A stretch of 11,342 nucleotides of DNA from contig CANQWZ010000042.1 in assembly GCA_947627685.1 (NCBI GenBank), forward strand, positions 1 through 11,342. The letters run 5' to 3'. This document shows positions 6,031 to 11,342 of the stretch, piece by piece. Position 1 is the first letter of the stretch, and each line of letters starts with the position of its first letter. The notes below the pieces were generated by a model. The model ran no database searches. It saw only the letters and a list, made by a program, of their open reading frames with translations, and was not told the DNA's origin. A program made the position numbers and the translations under genes. Source of the DNA: an uncultured Bacilli bacterium. Lineage in GTDB: Bacteria > Bacillota_I > Bacilli_A > ML615J-28 > CAG-313.

Positions 6031-6923
6031 AAAATTAAATATATAACAAGACTAAGGATAATACTGATGAAGGCGTGTATAAGACGCCCTTTAAGGTATA
6101 AAGGATAACTTAGGCTTGTTTTTTTTATTACATTAGCTACTTGTAGCATAATAGCTCCACCATTTAAAGATAATAAACTACTAATCAAAATAATTTTCAT
6201 AATGATGTTTAAATTACTATTATAAAAATCATTAACACCGGTAGTTAATTCTAAAAAGTTCAAAATACTATTTAAAAAAGGATTATGTAACATCATAAAA
6301 GGCATTTTAAATAAAGATACCATTAACATAGTCGCAAGAATTTTTAATAAAATTAAAGGTATATCTTCAATAATAGTATTAATATTATCACTAAAATGAT
6401 TATCACTTGTAAAAATATTGATAGTATAAGGGGAAAATAATTTTTTCCTAGCGCTTATGATATATAAAATAAAAGTAGTAAGAATTTGTGATAATAGGAA
6501 AATAAATGCTAAATCTTTCTTAAAAAAAATAACGATAAATAGTAAAGAAATATGTGAAGATGATTTAATAATAAGATTAGCTTGATTTAAAGAAATTACC
6601 TTATTTAAGTAGGCTTTTTTAACTAAAATGCATGCGGTAGGATTACCCGTAAGAATACTAATTATAAAAAGTGATAAGGCCTTTTGATTTTCAAAAAGCC
6701 TTAAATGTTTAATTAATGAATAGAAGACGTTACTAAAAAAGGGCACCATTAAAATAAGGCTACTTAAAATATACATAGGAATAATAGCAACCACTACTTT
6801 ATATAACCAAAGCTTAGTGGTTTCGATAAAAAGATCATACCAAAGTTTGCTATGAGTAAAAAAATAGCAAAGCTCAAGCAATAAAATAAAAAACCAAATA
6901 ATTTTTGTAATTTTTTTAAGCAT
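6027..6923 (-). CDS. ylbJ: YlbJ-like multi-pass membrane protein
   Basis: A 298-residue integral membrane protein of the YlbJ/nucleoside-recognition (Gate-like) group. In Bacillus subtilis YlbJ is a mother-cell sporulation protein needed for cortex formation. Shared features are the amphipathic helix leading into an IPMYILSSLIL segment (48-58), the LTGNPTACILVKKAY block (91-105, matching SG-Y/F-P-x-GA-K), LNQANLIIKSSSHISLLFI (112-130), ELTTG (225-229), and LSLNGGAIMLQV followed by YLKGRLIHA near the end. About eight hydrophobic segments are visible. It is roughly 100 residues shorter than the Bacillus protein, mostly in loops. Adjacency to rsmD-coaD supports orthology, but here the gene is inverted and converges on coaD. 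Its ATG overlaps the upstream amidase gene by 8 bp and has no clear ribosome-binding site, implying translational coupling. Confidence 0.75.
   Translation of the reverse strand: MLKKITKIIWFFILLLELCYFFTHSKLWYDLFIETTKLWLYKVVVAIIPMYILSSLILMVPFFSNVFYSLIKHLRLFENQKALSLFIISILTGNPTACILVKKAYLNKVISLNQANLIIKSSSHISLLFIVIFFKKDLAFIFLLSQILTTFILYIISARKKLFSPYTINIFTSDNHFSDNINTIIEDIPLILLKILATMLMVSLFKMPFMMLHNPFLNSILNFLELTTGVNDFYNSNLNIIMKIILISSLLSLNGGAIMLQVANVIKKTSLSYPLYLKGRLIHAFISIILSLVIYLIF
6045..6126 (+). terminator. Candidate coaD terminator inside the ylbJ 3' coding region
   Basis: Starting 15 bp after the coaD stop, AACAAG-a-CTAAG (6045-6056) pairs with CTTAG-g-CTTGTT (6109-6120), giving 11 pairs with one internal mismatch. 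The loop encloses a second hairpin (AAGGCGT with ACGCCCTT, about 6070-6091), and a run of eight T ends at 6126. The whole element is antisense to the last codons of ylbJ. The loop is unusually long for a terminator, so this is a likely rather than certain call. Confidence 0.55.
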
Positions 6924-7617
6924 TAGGAATTAATAAAAAAGTATCAGGTAATAATTTGTCAGTGGTTAAATTATTTAGATTTTTAATAGCATCTATTGTG
7001 GTATGATATTTATTAGCTATTTTATATAGTGAATCACCACTTCTAACAATATACGTTTCATACTCAGGTTTTTGATAGTCAACACCTAAATATTTAGCAA
7101 CGCTTTCCACAACTGCTTCAGCAAGTATTGGCCATTCGTAGCGTAATCTATTAGTATCATCATCATTATTAGCAAAACCATATTCAACTATCATTGATGT
7201 TTTAGGGATGGTGTTTCGCAAAATAAAATAAAAATCATTACCATTTTTTCCCATTCTTTGATAAACACTTCTTATAGGAAGACCAGCCTTTTTTAAAGAA
7301 GAGCCAATCATTGTAGGTAAAGTACCATCACTTTTTAAAGAATAAATAACTTCACCGCCACCACTTCCTGCATTGTTAATATGATTAGATATTAAAATAT
7401 CACTAGCTTTAGCTCCTAAATTCATAACTCTATTAATTCGGTCACTGGGGTTTAAGGTCTCATCAGTACTACGCGTTCTTTTAGCCAAAATGCCAAGTTC
7501 ATCAAAACGCATTTTTTGATAGTCACTAATTTTTTTAGTCATATCTTTTTCTTTGAAATAACTATTACTACCGCCACCTGGATCCCAACCACCATGTCCG
7601 GCATCGATTATAACCAT
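6916..7617 (-). CDS. N-acetylmuramoyl-L-alanine amidase (amidase_3) with C-terminal LysM
   Basis: Zinc enzyme that cuts the amide bond between N-acetylmuramic acid and L-alanine in peptidoglycan. The 233 residues form an amidase_3 domain (about 1-176) and one LysM wall-binding domain (188-231, YIVRSGDSLYKIANKY and so on). Zinc ligands are His8 in DAGHGG, Glu23 in FKEKD and His79 in SNHIN; Glu145 in VEYGF is the catalytic glutamate. The domain starts at residue 2, and an in-frame TAA lies directly before the ATG, so no signal peptide can be added. SD-like GGTGAT precedes the start by 4 bp. Signal-less amidases of this kind include CwlC-type mother-cell lytic enzymes and phage endolysins. It overlaps ylbJ by 8 bp, in the same operon. 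Confidence 0.9.
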   Translation of the reverse strand: MVIIDAGHGGWDPGGGSNSYFKEKDMTKKISDYQKMRFDELGILAKRTRSTDETLNPSDRINRVMNLGAKASDILISNHINNAGSGGGEVIYSLKSDGTLPTMIGSSLKKAGLPIRSVYQRMGKNGNDFYFILRNTIPKTSMIVEYGFANNDDDTNRLRYEWPILAEAVVESVAKYLGVDYQKPEYETYIVRSGDSLYKIANKYHTTIDAIKNLNNLTTDKLLPDTFLLIPNA

Positions 7618-7643
7618 TTATATCACCAATATATCATATGTTA

Positions 7644-7667
7644 ATAAAATGATAAAATGCTAAAATG
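7644..7667 (-). repeat. Three 8-bp direct repeats upstream of the amidase gene
   Basis: On the plus strand ATAAAATG, ATAAAATG and CTAAAATG lie head to tail with no gaps, 27 bp upstream of the amidase ATG. They occupy the space where the operon promoter should lie. They could be binding sites for a regulator or simple low-complexity sequence. Confidence 0.6.
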
Positions 7668-7671
7668 TAGT

Positions 7672-7700
7672 AAATTTAAACTGCCATTTTGTTTAAATTT
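7672..7700 (-). promoter_or_regulatory. Perfect 10-bp inverted repeat upstream of the amidase-ylbJ operon
   Basis: AAATTTAAAC (7672-7681) and GTTTAAATTT (7691-7700) are exact reverse complements around a 9-nt centre. No T-run follows on either strand, so it is not a normal terminator. It is a candidate operator, with the caution that the arms are nearly all A and T. Confidence 0.45.
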
Positions 7701-7728
7701 CTTATAGCTTGTTTTAATTTTAAGATAA

Positions 7729-7765
7729 ATAAAAACCATCATTGTCTAATATGACTTTGATGGTT
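7729..7765 (-). terminator. Terminator of the large lipoprotein gene
   Basis: Read on the minus strand, AACCATCA (from 7765) pairs with TGATGGTT (to 7734). A two-base mismatch and a short GAC/GTC inner stem follow, with a 6-nt loop and a tail TTTTTATTTA. It lies about 45 bp beyond the stop codon at 7809 and before the amidase operon. Confidence 0.82.
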
Positions 7766-7808
7766 AATAAATATTTTGGCTTTATTAAAAAATTTACTTT
7801 TGACACTC

Positions 7809-10325
7809 TTAAATTTTTAAAGTAGAAAATCTTTGGTATAAATAGTTTTTCATGGCAGTATCATTTAATTTTTGAATGGCTGTAATTATGTTATTTATAT
7901 CTTTTGTATTTAAAGCCATTTTTAAAGCGGTAAAATCATCATCAAGCATAGGGCTATAATAATTAGTAATCATATCTAATGTATCCTTAATATAGATTGC
8001 TAAATATTCTTCATCAGAGGTTAAATCAGAAATGAAATCATAGTGATGATTACTTGTTAGTAGTTGATTTAATGTATGATCTCGGTAGTAATAATAAACA
8101 CAAAAGATTAAGTAAGATCCATAAGAATCCATGACTTTTATTTCTTTTAAATCGATTAGCGTATTTTCTTCACTTAGTTTTGCTCCCAAACCAACACGGA
8201 GTTCAGTATCATATTTATCACTATTTTGTTTATGGGTTGCTACTTGGCTTTCAAAACTTTTGACATCATTTGTATAAGCCATAGGTTCAAAGGTATCAAT
8301 ATAACCTTGTTCTAACCATGTTGGATAATCTTGATGACATTCATTGATGGCAGAATTGGCATTTGAAAGAACAGCAGCACTGATACGAATGTTTGGACGA
8401 ATCAAACGAATCAAAGTGGAAGCTTCTTTTACAAAATTGGTTAATGTCTCTTTTTTCCAAGTTAACCAATTTTGTCTAACTTCTTTAGAAGTTCGAATAA
8501 GCACTTTTAAATCACCCGTAATATGATAAGTATCCTTAAATTTATTCATGGATGCCTCACTATATCCATAATCAACAATTGTAGTAGAATCTAAAATGGT
8601 ATCAACATTTAAATATTGATATAAATTACTATTGGGAAAACGGATAAGATCAAATTCCACATGGTCAAATTCATAACGCGTAACGAGTTCTTTATACCAA
8701 TTTAGTAATAAGTTTTGAACCTCATCATTACATACATCATAATAATATACATCTGTAACGCCAAAACTAGCAGCTTTATTGCCATAATAATCGATTTGGT
8801 AATAATCTTCATGTTTTTCCTTTAAGGCGCGCATATAACCCATAAAGGTTTGGGTGTATGCGGTAACAGATATACCTAATTTATGAGCTTCGCTAATAAA
8901 ACATTTTAAATAATCTTTACCATATTCTTCATAATCACTTGTTGCAATATTAGGATCTTCTAGATAATAATCTGAATCATATACCATATACCCTGGGGCT
9001 CCAATATAGGTTCCCTCATGATAAGGTGTAATTAAGATTTCATTAATACCCATGTTTTTAAATGCTGTTAAGGTGTTGATAATTCCTTGTTTTGAGGTGT
9101 CATCATAATAATTTACACCTTGGAACTTTACAAATGGATAGTACCACATTCCTCTTGTTTTATCAATTTGATTATCAATTAATTGTGAATAAATGATTTC
9201 GATGTAATCATTGATTTTTAAATAAGATTGGCGAAATACAAAATAGCTATAAACACTACCAACAACTTCATCAAAGTTTTGAAGAATTTCATCTATCTTT
9301 TCTAAAGATTGATGAATGTATTGATAATCATGGGGAATTTTCTTTTCAAGTTCGATATTAATATCATCAATAATACTATTTCGTAAAGTGATTAAGGTAT
9401 TCAAATAGTTATTAGAAGTAGTAGAAGCCATTTTTTCATATTTTGTTATATTTGTCATGGAATATACATGTTGGTGTTGAAATGTAAATTCTTCCCTTTT
9501 AGGAAGTAAGACCTTTAATTCTTGCGTTGCTTGATCTAATAAAGCGGCATATGTTTGTTCATACAAACTATCTAAAGTAGGAATGATTTGGTTTAATTTT
9601 TGGGCTAATTGCTTTTTTTGATCGGCAGGTACCATCTGATAGTAACGATATAGTTCATCAAATAAAGAATATACAACATGGGTATCTTTTACAAAACTAT
9701 TACGATAAACATAGATAGTATTGTTTGCCCAAACAACAAAATCACCAACTTGAATTTGTTTTAGTTCATTAATTCTTGTTCCCGCAACCGAACAAATCAT
9801 GCCATATTCAGGCATTTTTACATCGTTTCCGATTTCTTCAACTTGTCCATAGCGATTTACGGCAACTTCATAACCTTCATTATCTGTTTCATAAGGGCAT
9901 TCAAAGCGGTAAATGGCAATTTTATCTTTTCTTCTTACTACATTTAATAAAGCATCATTTAGCGTAAGTAAAGGATTAGAAGAAGAAATAGCACGACTTG
10001 TTTTTAGCAAATAGTCTTGATGAGCAATTATTTGACTTGAAACCGGTTCATTAACTACTTCAATTAAAGCATCAACTTTATAATCTTGATAAACAATGGT
10101 AATAGTTTGTTTACCTAATTTGCTAGAATCAAAATTTAAAATATCATAATTTGTGATGTAATCATTAGGTTTTTTAGCAAAATAAACTAATAAATTATTT
10201 TTAATATCATTTTGGCCTATTGCACATTGTTGTTCTACCACTTCAACAATCAATTTTTTTCCTTTTTTACATCCAGATAAGCATAGCAAGAAAAGGCATA
10301 AGCAAGCAATTAGAACTTTTTTCAT
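7809..10325 (-). CDS. Surface lipoprotein with GHL10/DUF187-type glycoside-hydrolase domain
   Basis: An 838-residue predicted lipoprotein. The signal peptide ends in a lipobox LSGC with lipidated Cys19. Residues about 25-95 resemble a small bacterial Ig-like or DUF5011-type strand domain (FDSSKLGKQTITIVYQD). About 215-385 is helical and unassigned. From about 390 the GHL10 (DUF187, YngK-like) barrel begins: RGMWYYPF (391-398), MGINEILITPYHEG (425-438), EAHKLGISVTAYTQTF (479-494), HVEFDLIRFP (555-564, matching the family's DGIxFDxYxYP), RPNIRISAAV (643-652), and WLEQGYIDTFEPMAY (670-684). Members are thought to act on wall or surface polysaccharide; the substrate is not deducible. The start has AGGAGG (10342-10337) 11 bp upstream and a clear promoter. 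It appears monocistronic. Confidence 0.82.
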   Translation of the reverse strand: MKKVLIACLCLFLLCLSGCKKGKKLIVEVVEQQCAIGQNDIKNNLLVYFAKKPNDYITNYDILNFDSSKLGKQTITIVYQDYKVDALIEVVNEPVSSQIIAHQDYLLKTSRAISSSNPLLTLNDALLNVVRRKDKIAIYRFECPYETDNEGYEVAVNRYGQVEEIGNDVKMPEYGMICSVAGTRINELKQIQVGDFVVWANNTIYVYRNSFVKDTHVVYSLFDELYRYYQMVPADQKKQLAQKLNQIIPTLDSLYEQTYAALLDQATQELKVLLPKREEFTFQHQHVYSMTNITKYEKMASTTSNNYLNTLITLRNSIIDDINIELEKKIPHDYQYIHQSLEKIDEILQNFDEVVGSVYSYFVFRQSYLKINDYIEIIYSQLIDNQIDKTRGMWYYPFVKFQGVNYYDDTSKQGIINTLTAFKNMGINEILITPYHEGTYIGAPGYMVYDSDYYLEDPNIATSDYEEYGKDYLKCFISEAHKLGISVTAYTQTFMGYMRALKEKHEDYYQIDYYGNKAASFGVTDVYYYDVCNDEVQNLLLNWYKELVTRYEFDHVEFDLIRFPNSNLYQYLNVDTILDSTTIVDYGYSEASMNKFKDTYHITGDLKVLIRTSKEVRQNWLTWKKETLTNFVKEASTLIRLIRPNIRISAAVLSNANSAINECHQDYPTWLEQGYIDTFEPMAYTNDVKSFESQVATHKQNSDKYDTELRVGLGAKLSEENTLIDLKEIKVMDSYGSYLIFCVYYYYRDHTLNQLLTSNHHYDFISDLTSDEEYLAIYIKDTLDMITNYYSPMLDDDFTALKMALNTKDINNIITAIQKLNDTAMKNYLYQRFSTLKI

Positions 10326-10381
10326 AAAAAATAGTTCCTCCTATAATATAAATGGTTATTTATTTTATCTTTACACAATAA

Positions 10382-10411
10382 ATTATATCATTTTTTAAGA
10401 TGAATTGTCTA
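10382..10411 (-). promoter_or_regulatory. Sigma-A promoter of the lipoprotein gene
   Basis: On the minus strand TAGACA (10411-10406), an 18-bp spacer and a perfect TATAAT (10387-10382) with extended -10 TGA. It lies between the upstream terminator and the AGGAGG site, giving a leader of about 50 nt. Confidence 0.75.
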
Positions 10412-10460
10412 ATTTTTTGAAAATTATAAATGATAATCTTTTATTGGTCATTATGAAAAA

Positions 10461-10511
10461 AGAAAAAGCACCTGAAACCTAGCATATTTAATTGCCAGAT
10501 TAGCAAGTGCT
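10461..10511 (-). terminator. Terminator of the SdpI-like gene
   Basis: On the minus strand AGCACTTG pairs with CAGGTGCT and, inside a small asymmetric gap, AATCTGGC pairs with GCTAGGTT around a 10-nt loop. TTTTTC and more T follow. Three of the pairs are G-U in the minus-strand RNA and would be A-C mismatches in a plus-strand RNA, which assigns direction. It leaves a 3' untranslated stretch of about 90 nt after the stop at 10602. Confidence 0.8.
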
Positions 10512-10601
10512 AACTTTTTTATATAAATAAAAATTAACATACAATTTAATTAATATGAAAATAATATTATTTCCAGCCTGATTCTTTTTTTATTTGTTCT
10601 G

Positions 10602-10946
10602 TTAATTGTTTTTTTCTTCCAATCGCTTTTTTTTAAAATAGTTTCTATCCGTGTATTTTACAATTATATTCCAACCAACAATTACAATAGTCAATATTAT
10701 TAATGACAAAACTGTTTTTGCTACAGCATTTTTTATAAAAAGTAGTGATAAATTTAATATGGCAAAAGGAATAGTCATTATGGCAGTTCTCACATGAATT
10801 TTGTGCCAAATTTCTTCGGATTCAAAACACTTTTTATGTCTTAACCCAAAAACTTCATTTCTTTTACAAACTGGGAAAAAAATCATGGGAATCAAGTATA
10901 CAACAAAAAATAATATTACCAAAGCACTACCCAAATAAAAGTTCAT
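10602..10946 (-). CDS. Small SdpI-family-like membrane protein
   Basis: A 114-residue membrane protein with a hydrophobic helix at about 4-26 and two more at about 55-72 and 76-96, ending in a basic and acidic tail. Between the first two helices NEVFGLRHKKCFESEEIWHKIH (from residue 30) matches the SdpI-family signature, in which a GxR motif is followed by a Ser/Asn-x-Glu-x-x-Trp. In Bacillus subtilis SdpI gives immunity to the SdpC toxin and takes part in signalling, but most small SdpI-like proteins are uncharacterised, and no SdpC-like gene is present here. The start is set by AGGAGG 7 bp upstream. It has a near-perfect promoter and its own terminator, so it is transcribed alone. Confidence 0.7.
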   Translation of the reverse strand: MNFYLGSALVILFFVVYLIPMIFFPVCKRNEVFGLRHKKCFESEEIWHKIHVRTAIMTIPFAILNLSLLFIKNAVAKTVLSLIILTIVIVGWNIIVKYTDRNYFKKKRLEEKNN

Positions 10947-11002
10947 TAAAATACCTCCTAACGAGTTATTTTGGCGTAAATACGCATTTTTAACCCATAT
11001 CT

Positions 11003-11031
11003 ATTATAACGCTTTAATAGCAATTCGTCAA
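11003..11031 (-). promoter_or_regulatory. Near-consensus promoter of the SdpI-like gene
   Basis: On the minus strand TTGACG (11031-11026), a 17-bp spacer and TATAAT (11008-11003): eleven of twelve consensus bases. The leader of about 50 nt contains a small GCGT-ATTT-ACGC hairpin (about 10974-10985). Confidence 0.88.
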
Positions 11032-11087
11032 TTTCAAATAAATCTTTTAGATAGAATTTTTTACATAAAAAAAGTAATAGTTTAAAT

Positions 11088-11131
11088 AAAAAAAAGATTG
11101 ATAATTCATAGCTATATGAATTTATCAATCT
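11088..11131 (-). terminator. Terminator of the tRNA-Arg transcript
   Basis: On the minus strand a 16-bp stem with one bulged A (arms 11131-11115 and 11110-11095) and a 4-nt loop is followed by eight T. It begins 14 bp beyond the CCA end of the tRNA, so the tRNA is a single-gene transcript. Confidence 0.93.
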
Positions 11132-11144
11132 GGTTCTTTCAATA

Positions 11145-11221
11145 TGGCGTCCCAGAAGGGATTCGAACCCCCGACACACGGCTTAGAAGGCCGTTGCTCT
11201 ATCCAACTGAGCTACTGGGAC
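11145..11221 (-). tRNA. tRNA-Arg, anticodon UCU, CCA encoded
   Basis: 77 nt fold into a complete cloverleaf on the minus strand. The acceptor stem is GTCCCAG/CTGGGAC with discriminator G and an encoded CCA. The D-arm is GCTC/GAGC, and the anticodon stem ACGGC/GCCGT carries loop CTTCTAA, so the anticodon is TCT reading AGA and AGG. The variable loop is 5 nt and the T-arm has loop TTCGAAT with two G-U pairs in its stem. AGA is the expected major arginine codon in DNA this AT-rich. Confidence 0.97.
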
Positions 11222-11233
11222 TTTTGCATAATT

Positions 11234-11262
11234 ATTATACAACTTTTTTGACATTTTGTAAA
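11234..11262 (-). promoter_or_regulatory. Sigma-A promoter of tRNA-Arg
   Basis: On the minus strand TTTACA (11262-11257), a 17-bp spacer and TATAAT (11239-11234). The predicted start is only about 5-7 nt before the mature tRNA 5' end. The remaining 80 bp to the window edge hold nothing else I can assign. Confidence 0.88.
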
Positions 11263-11342
11263 GTTATTTGAATAATTTATAAAACTAGTGCCTAAGCTTT
11301 TTTTCTTGCAATCGTTTTCATATAGTGGCCAATATCATTTCA

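Noticed and set aside
7631..7640. CATATGATA upstream of the amidase, matching the sigma-K -10 pattern CATA-N3-TA
   Set aside because: Transcription from it would start inside or beyond the ribosome-binding site, no matching -35 is present, and the motif is common by chance in such AT-rich DNA.
8344..8526. Plus-strand open frames at 8344-8526 and 9776-9967
   Set aside because: Both are antisense to the long lipoprotein gene, which has consistent domain motifs throughout.
10958..11179. A 73-codon minus-strand open frame starting within the tRNA gene
   Set aside because: Its first residues (GFESLLGRH) are the well-known false translation of a tRNA 3' half, and it then runs across the tRNA terminator and the next promoter.
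11248..11276. Plus-strand TTGACA-17-AATAAT opposite the tRNA promoter
   Set aside because: Good matches, but no gene with a ribosome-binding site follows before the window ends; probably chance overlap with the tRNA promoter.
11292..11342. A 15-codon minus-strand tail (ending in TIARKKA) that might be the end of a gene
   Set aside because: The frame has a TGA at the very edge, there is no terminator after it, and too little sequence is present to judge. It would be coding only if TGA were read as Trp, which the rest of the window argues against.

Overview
The window is very AT-rich, with strong Shine-Dalgarno sites, sigma-A type promoters, TAA as the only stop codon of the called genes, and Trp encoded by TGG. 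It holds diaminopimelate decarboxylase and a peptidoglycan amidase, so the organism has a cell wall. This fits a low-GC Bacillota, plausibly an uncultured gut lineage near Erysipelotrichales or other deep Bacilli. That placement is inferred from base composition and gene families, not from a marker gene.

Layout. The left edge (1-1990) is most of one half of an ABC exporter, cut at its N-terminus and closed by a strong terminator. Next come a DUF5662-like protein (2135-2668) and a zinc-ribbon/TM2 membrane protein (2738-3076), each with its own promoter, then lysA (3135-4418). A perfect TTGACA-17-TATAAT promoter overlapped by a perfect 15-bp inverted repeat drives a 104-residue protein (4516-4830) that looks like an HNH nuclease without its catalytic Asp-His pair. 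After a terminator, a 33-bp tandem repeat carries copies of the rsmD ribosome-binding region and leads into the rsmD-coaD operon (5001-6030).

From 6027 onward all genes are on the minus strand. A YlbJ-like membrane protein overlaps coaD at the stop codons, and the likely coaD terminator lies inside its coding sequence. Upstream of ylbJ, and overlapping it by 8 bp, is an amidase_3-LysM enzyme with no signal peptide. Next are a large lipoprotein with a GHL10/DUF187-type glycoside-hydrolase domain (10325-7809), a small SdpI-like membrane protein (10946-10602), and tRNA-Arg(UCU) with an encoded CCA end (11221-11145). Nearly every minus-strand unit has a recognisable promoter and terminator.

How they fit together: lysA, the amidase and the glycoside-hydrolase-like lipoprotein point to cell-envelope metabolism. 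rsmD and coaD are housekeeping genes. Amidase-ylbJ next to coaD recalls the rsmD-coaD-ylbJ neighbourhood of spore-forming Firmicutes, here with ylbJ inverted. No complete novel defence or mobile system is visible. The most unusual pieces are the palindromic operator with the HNH-like protein and the duplicated initiation regions before rsmD.
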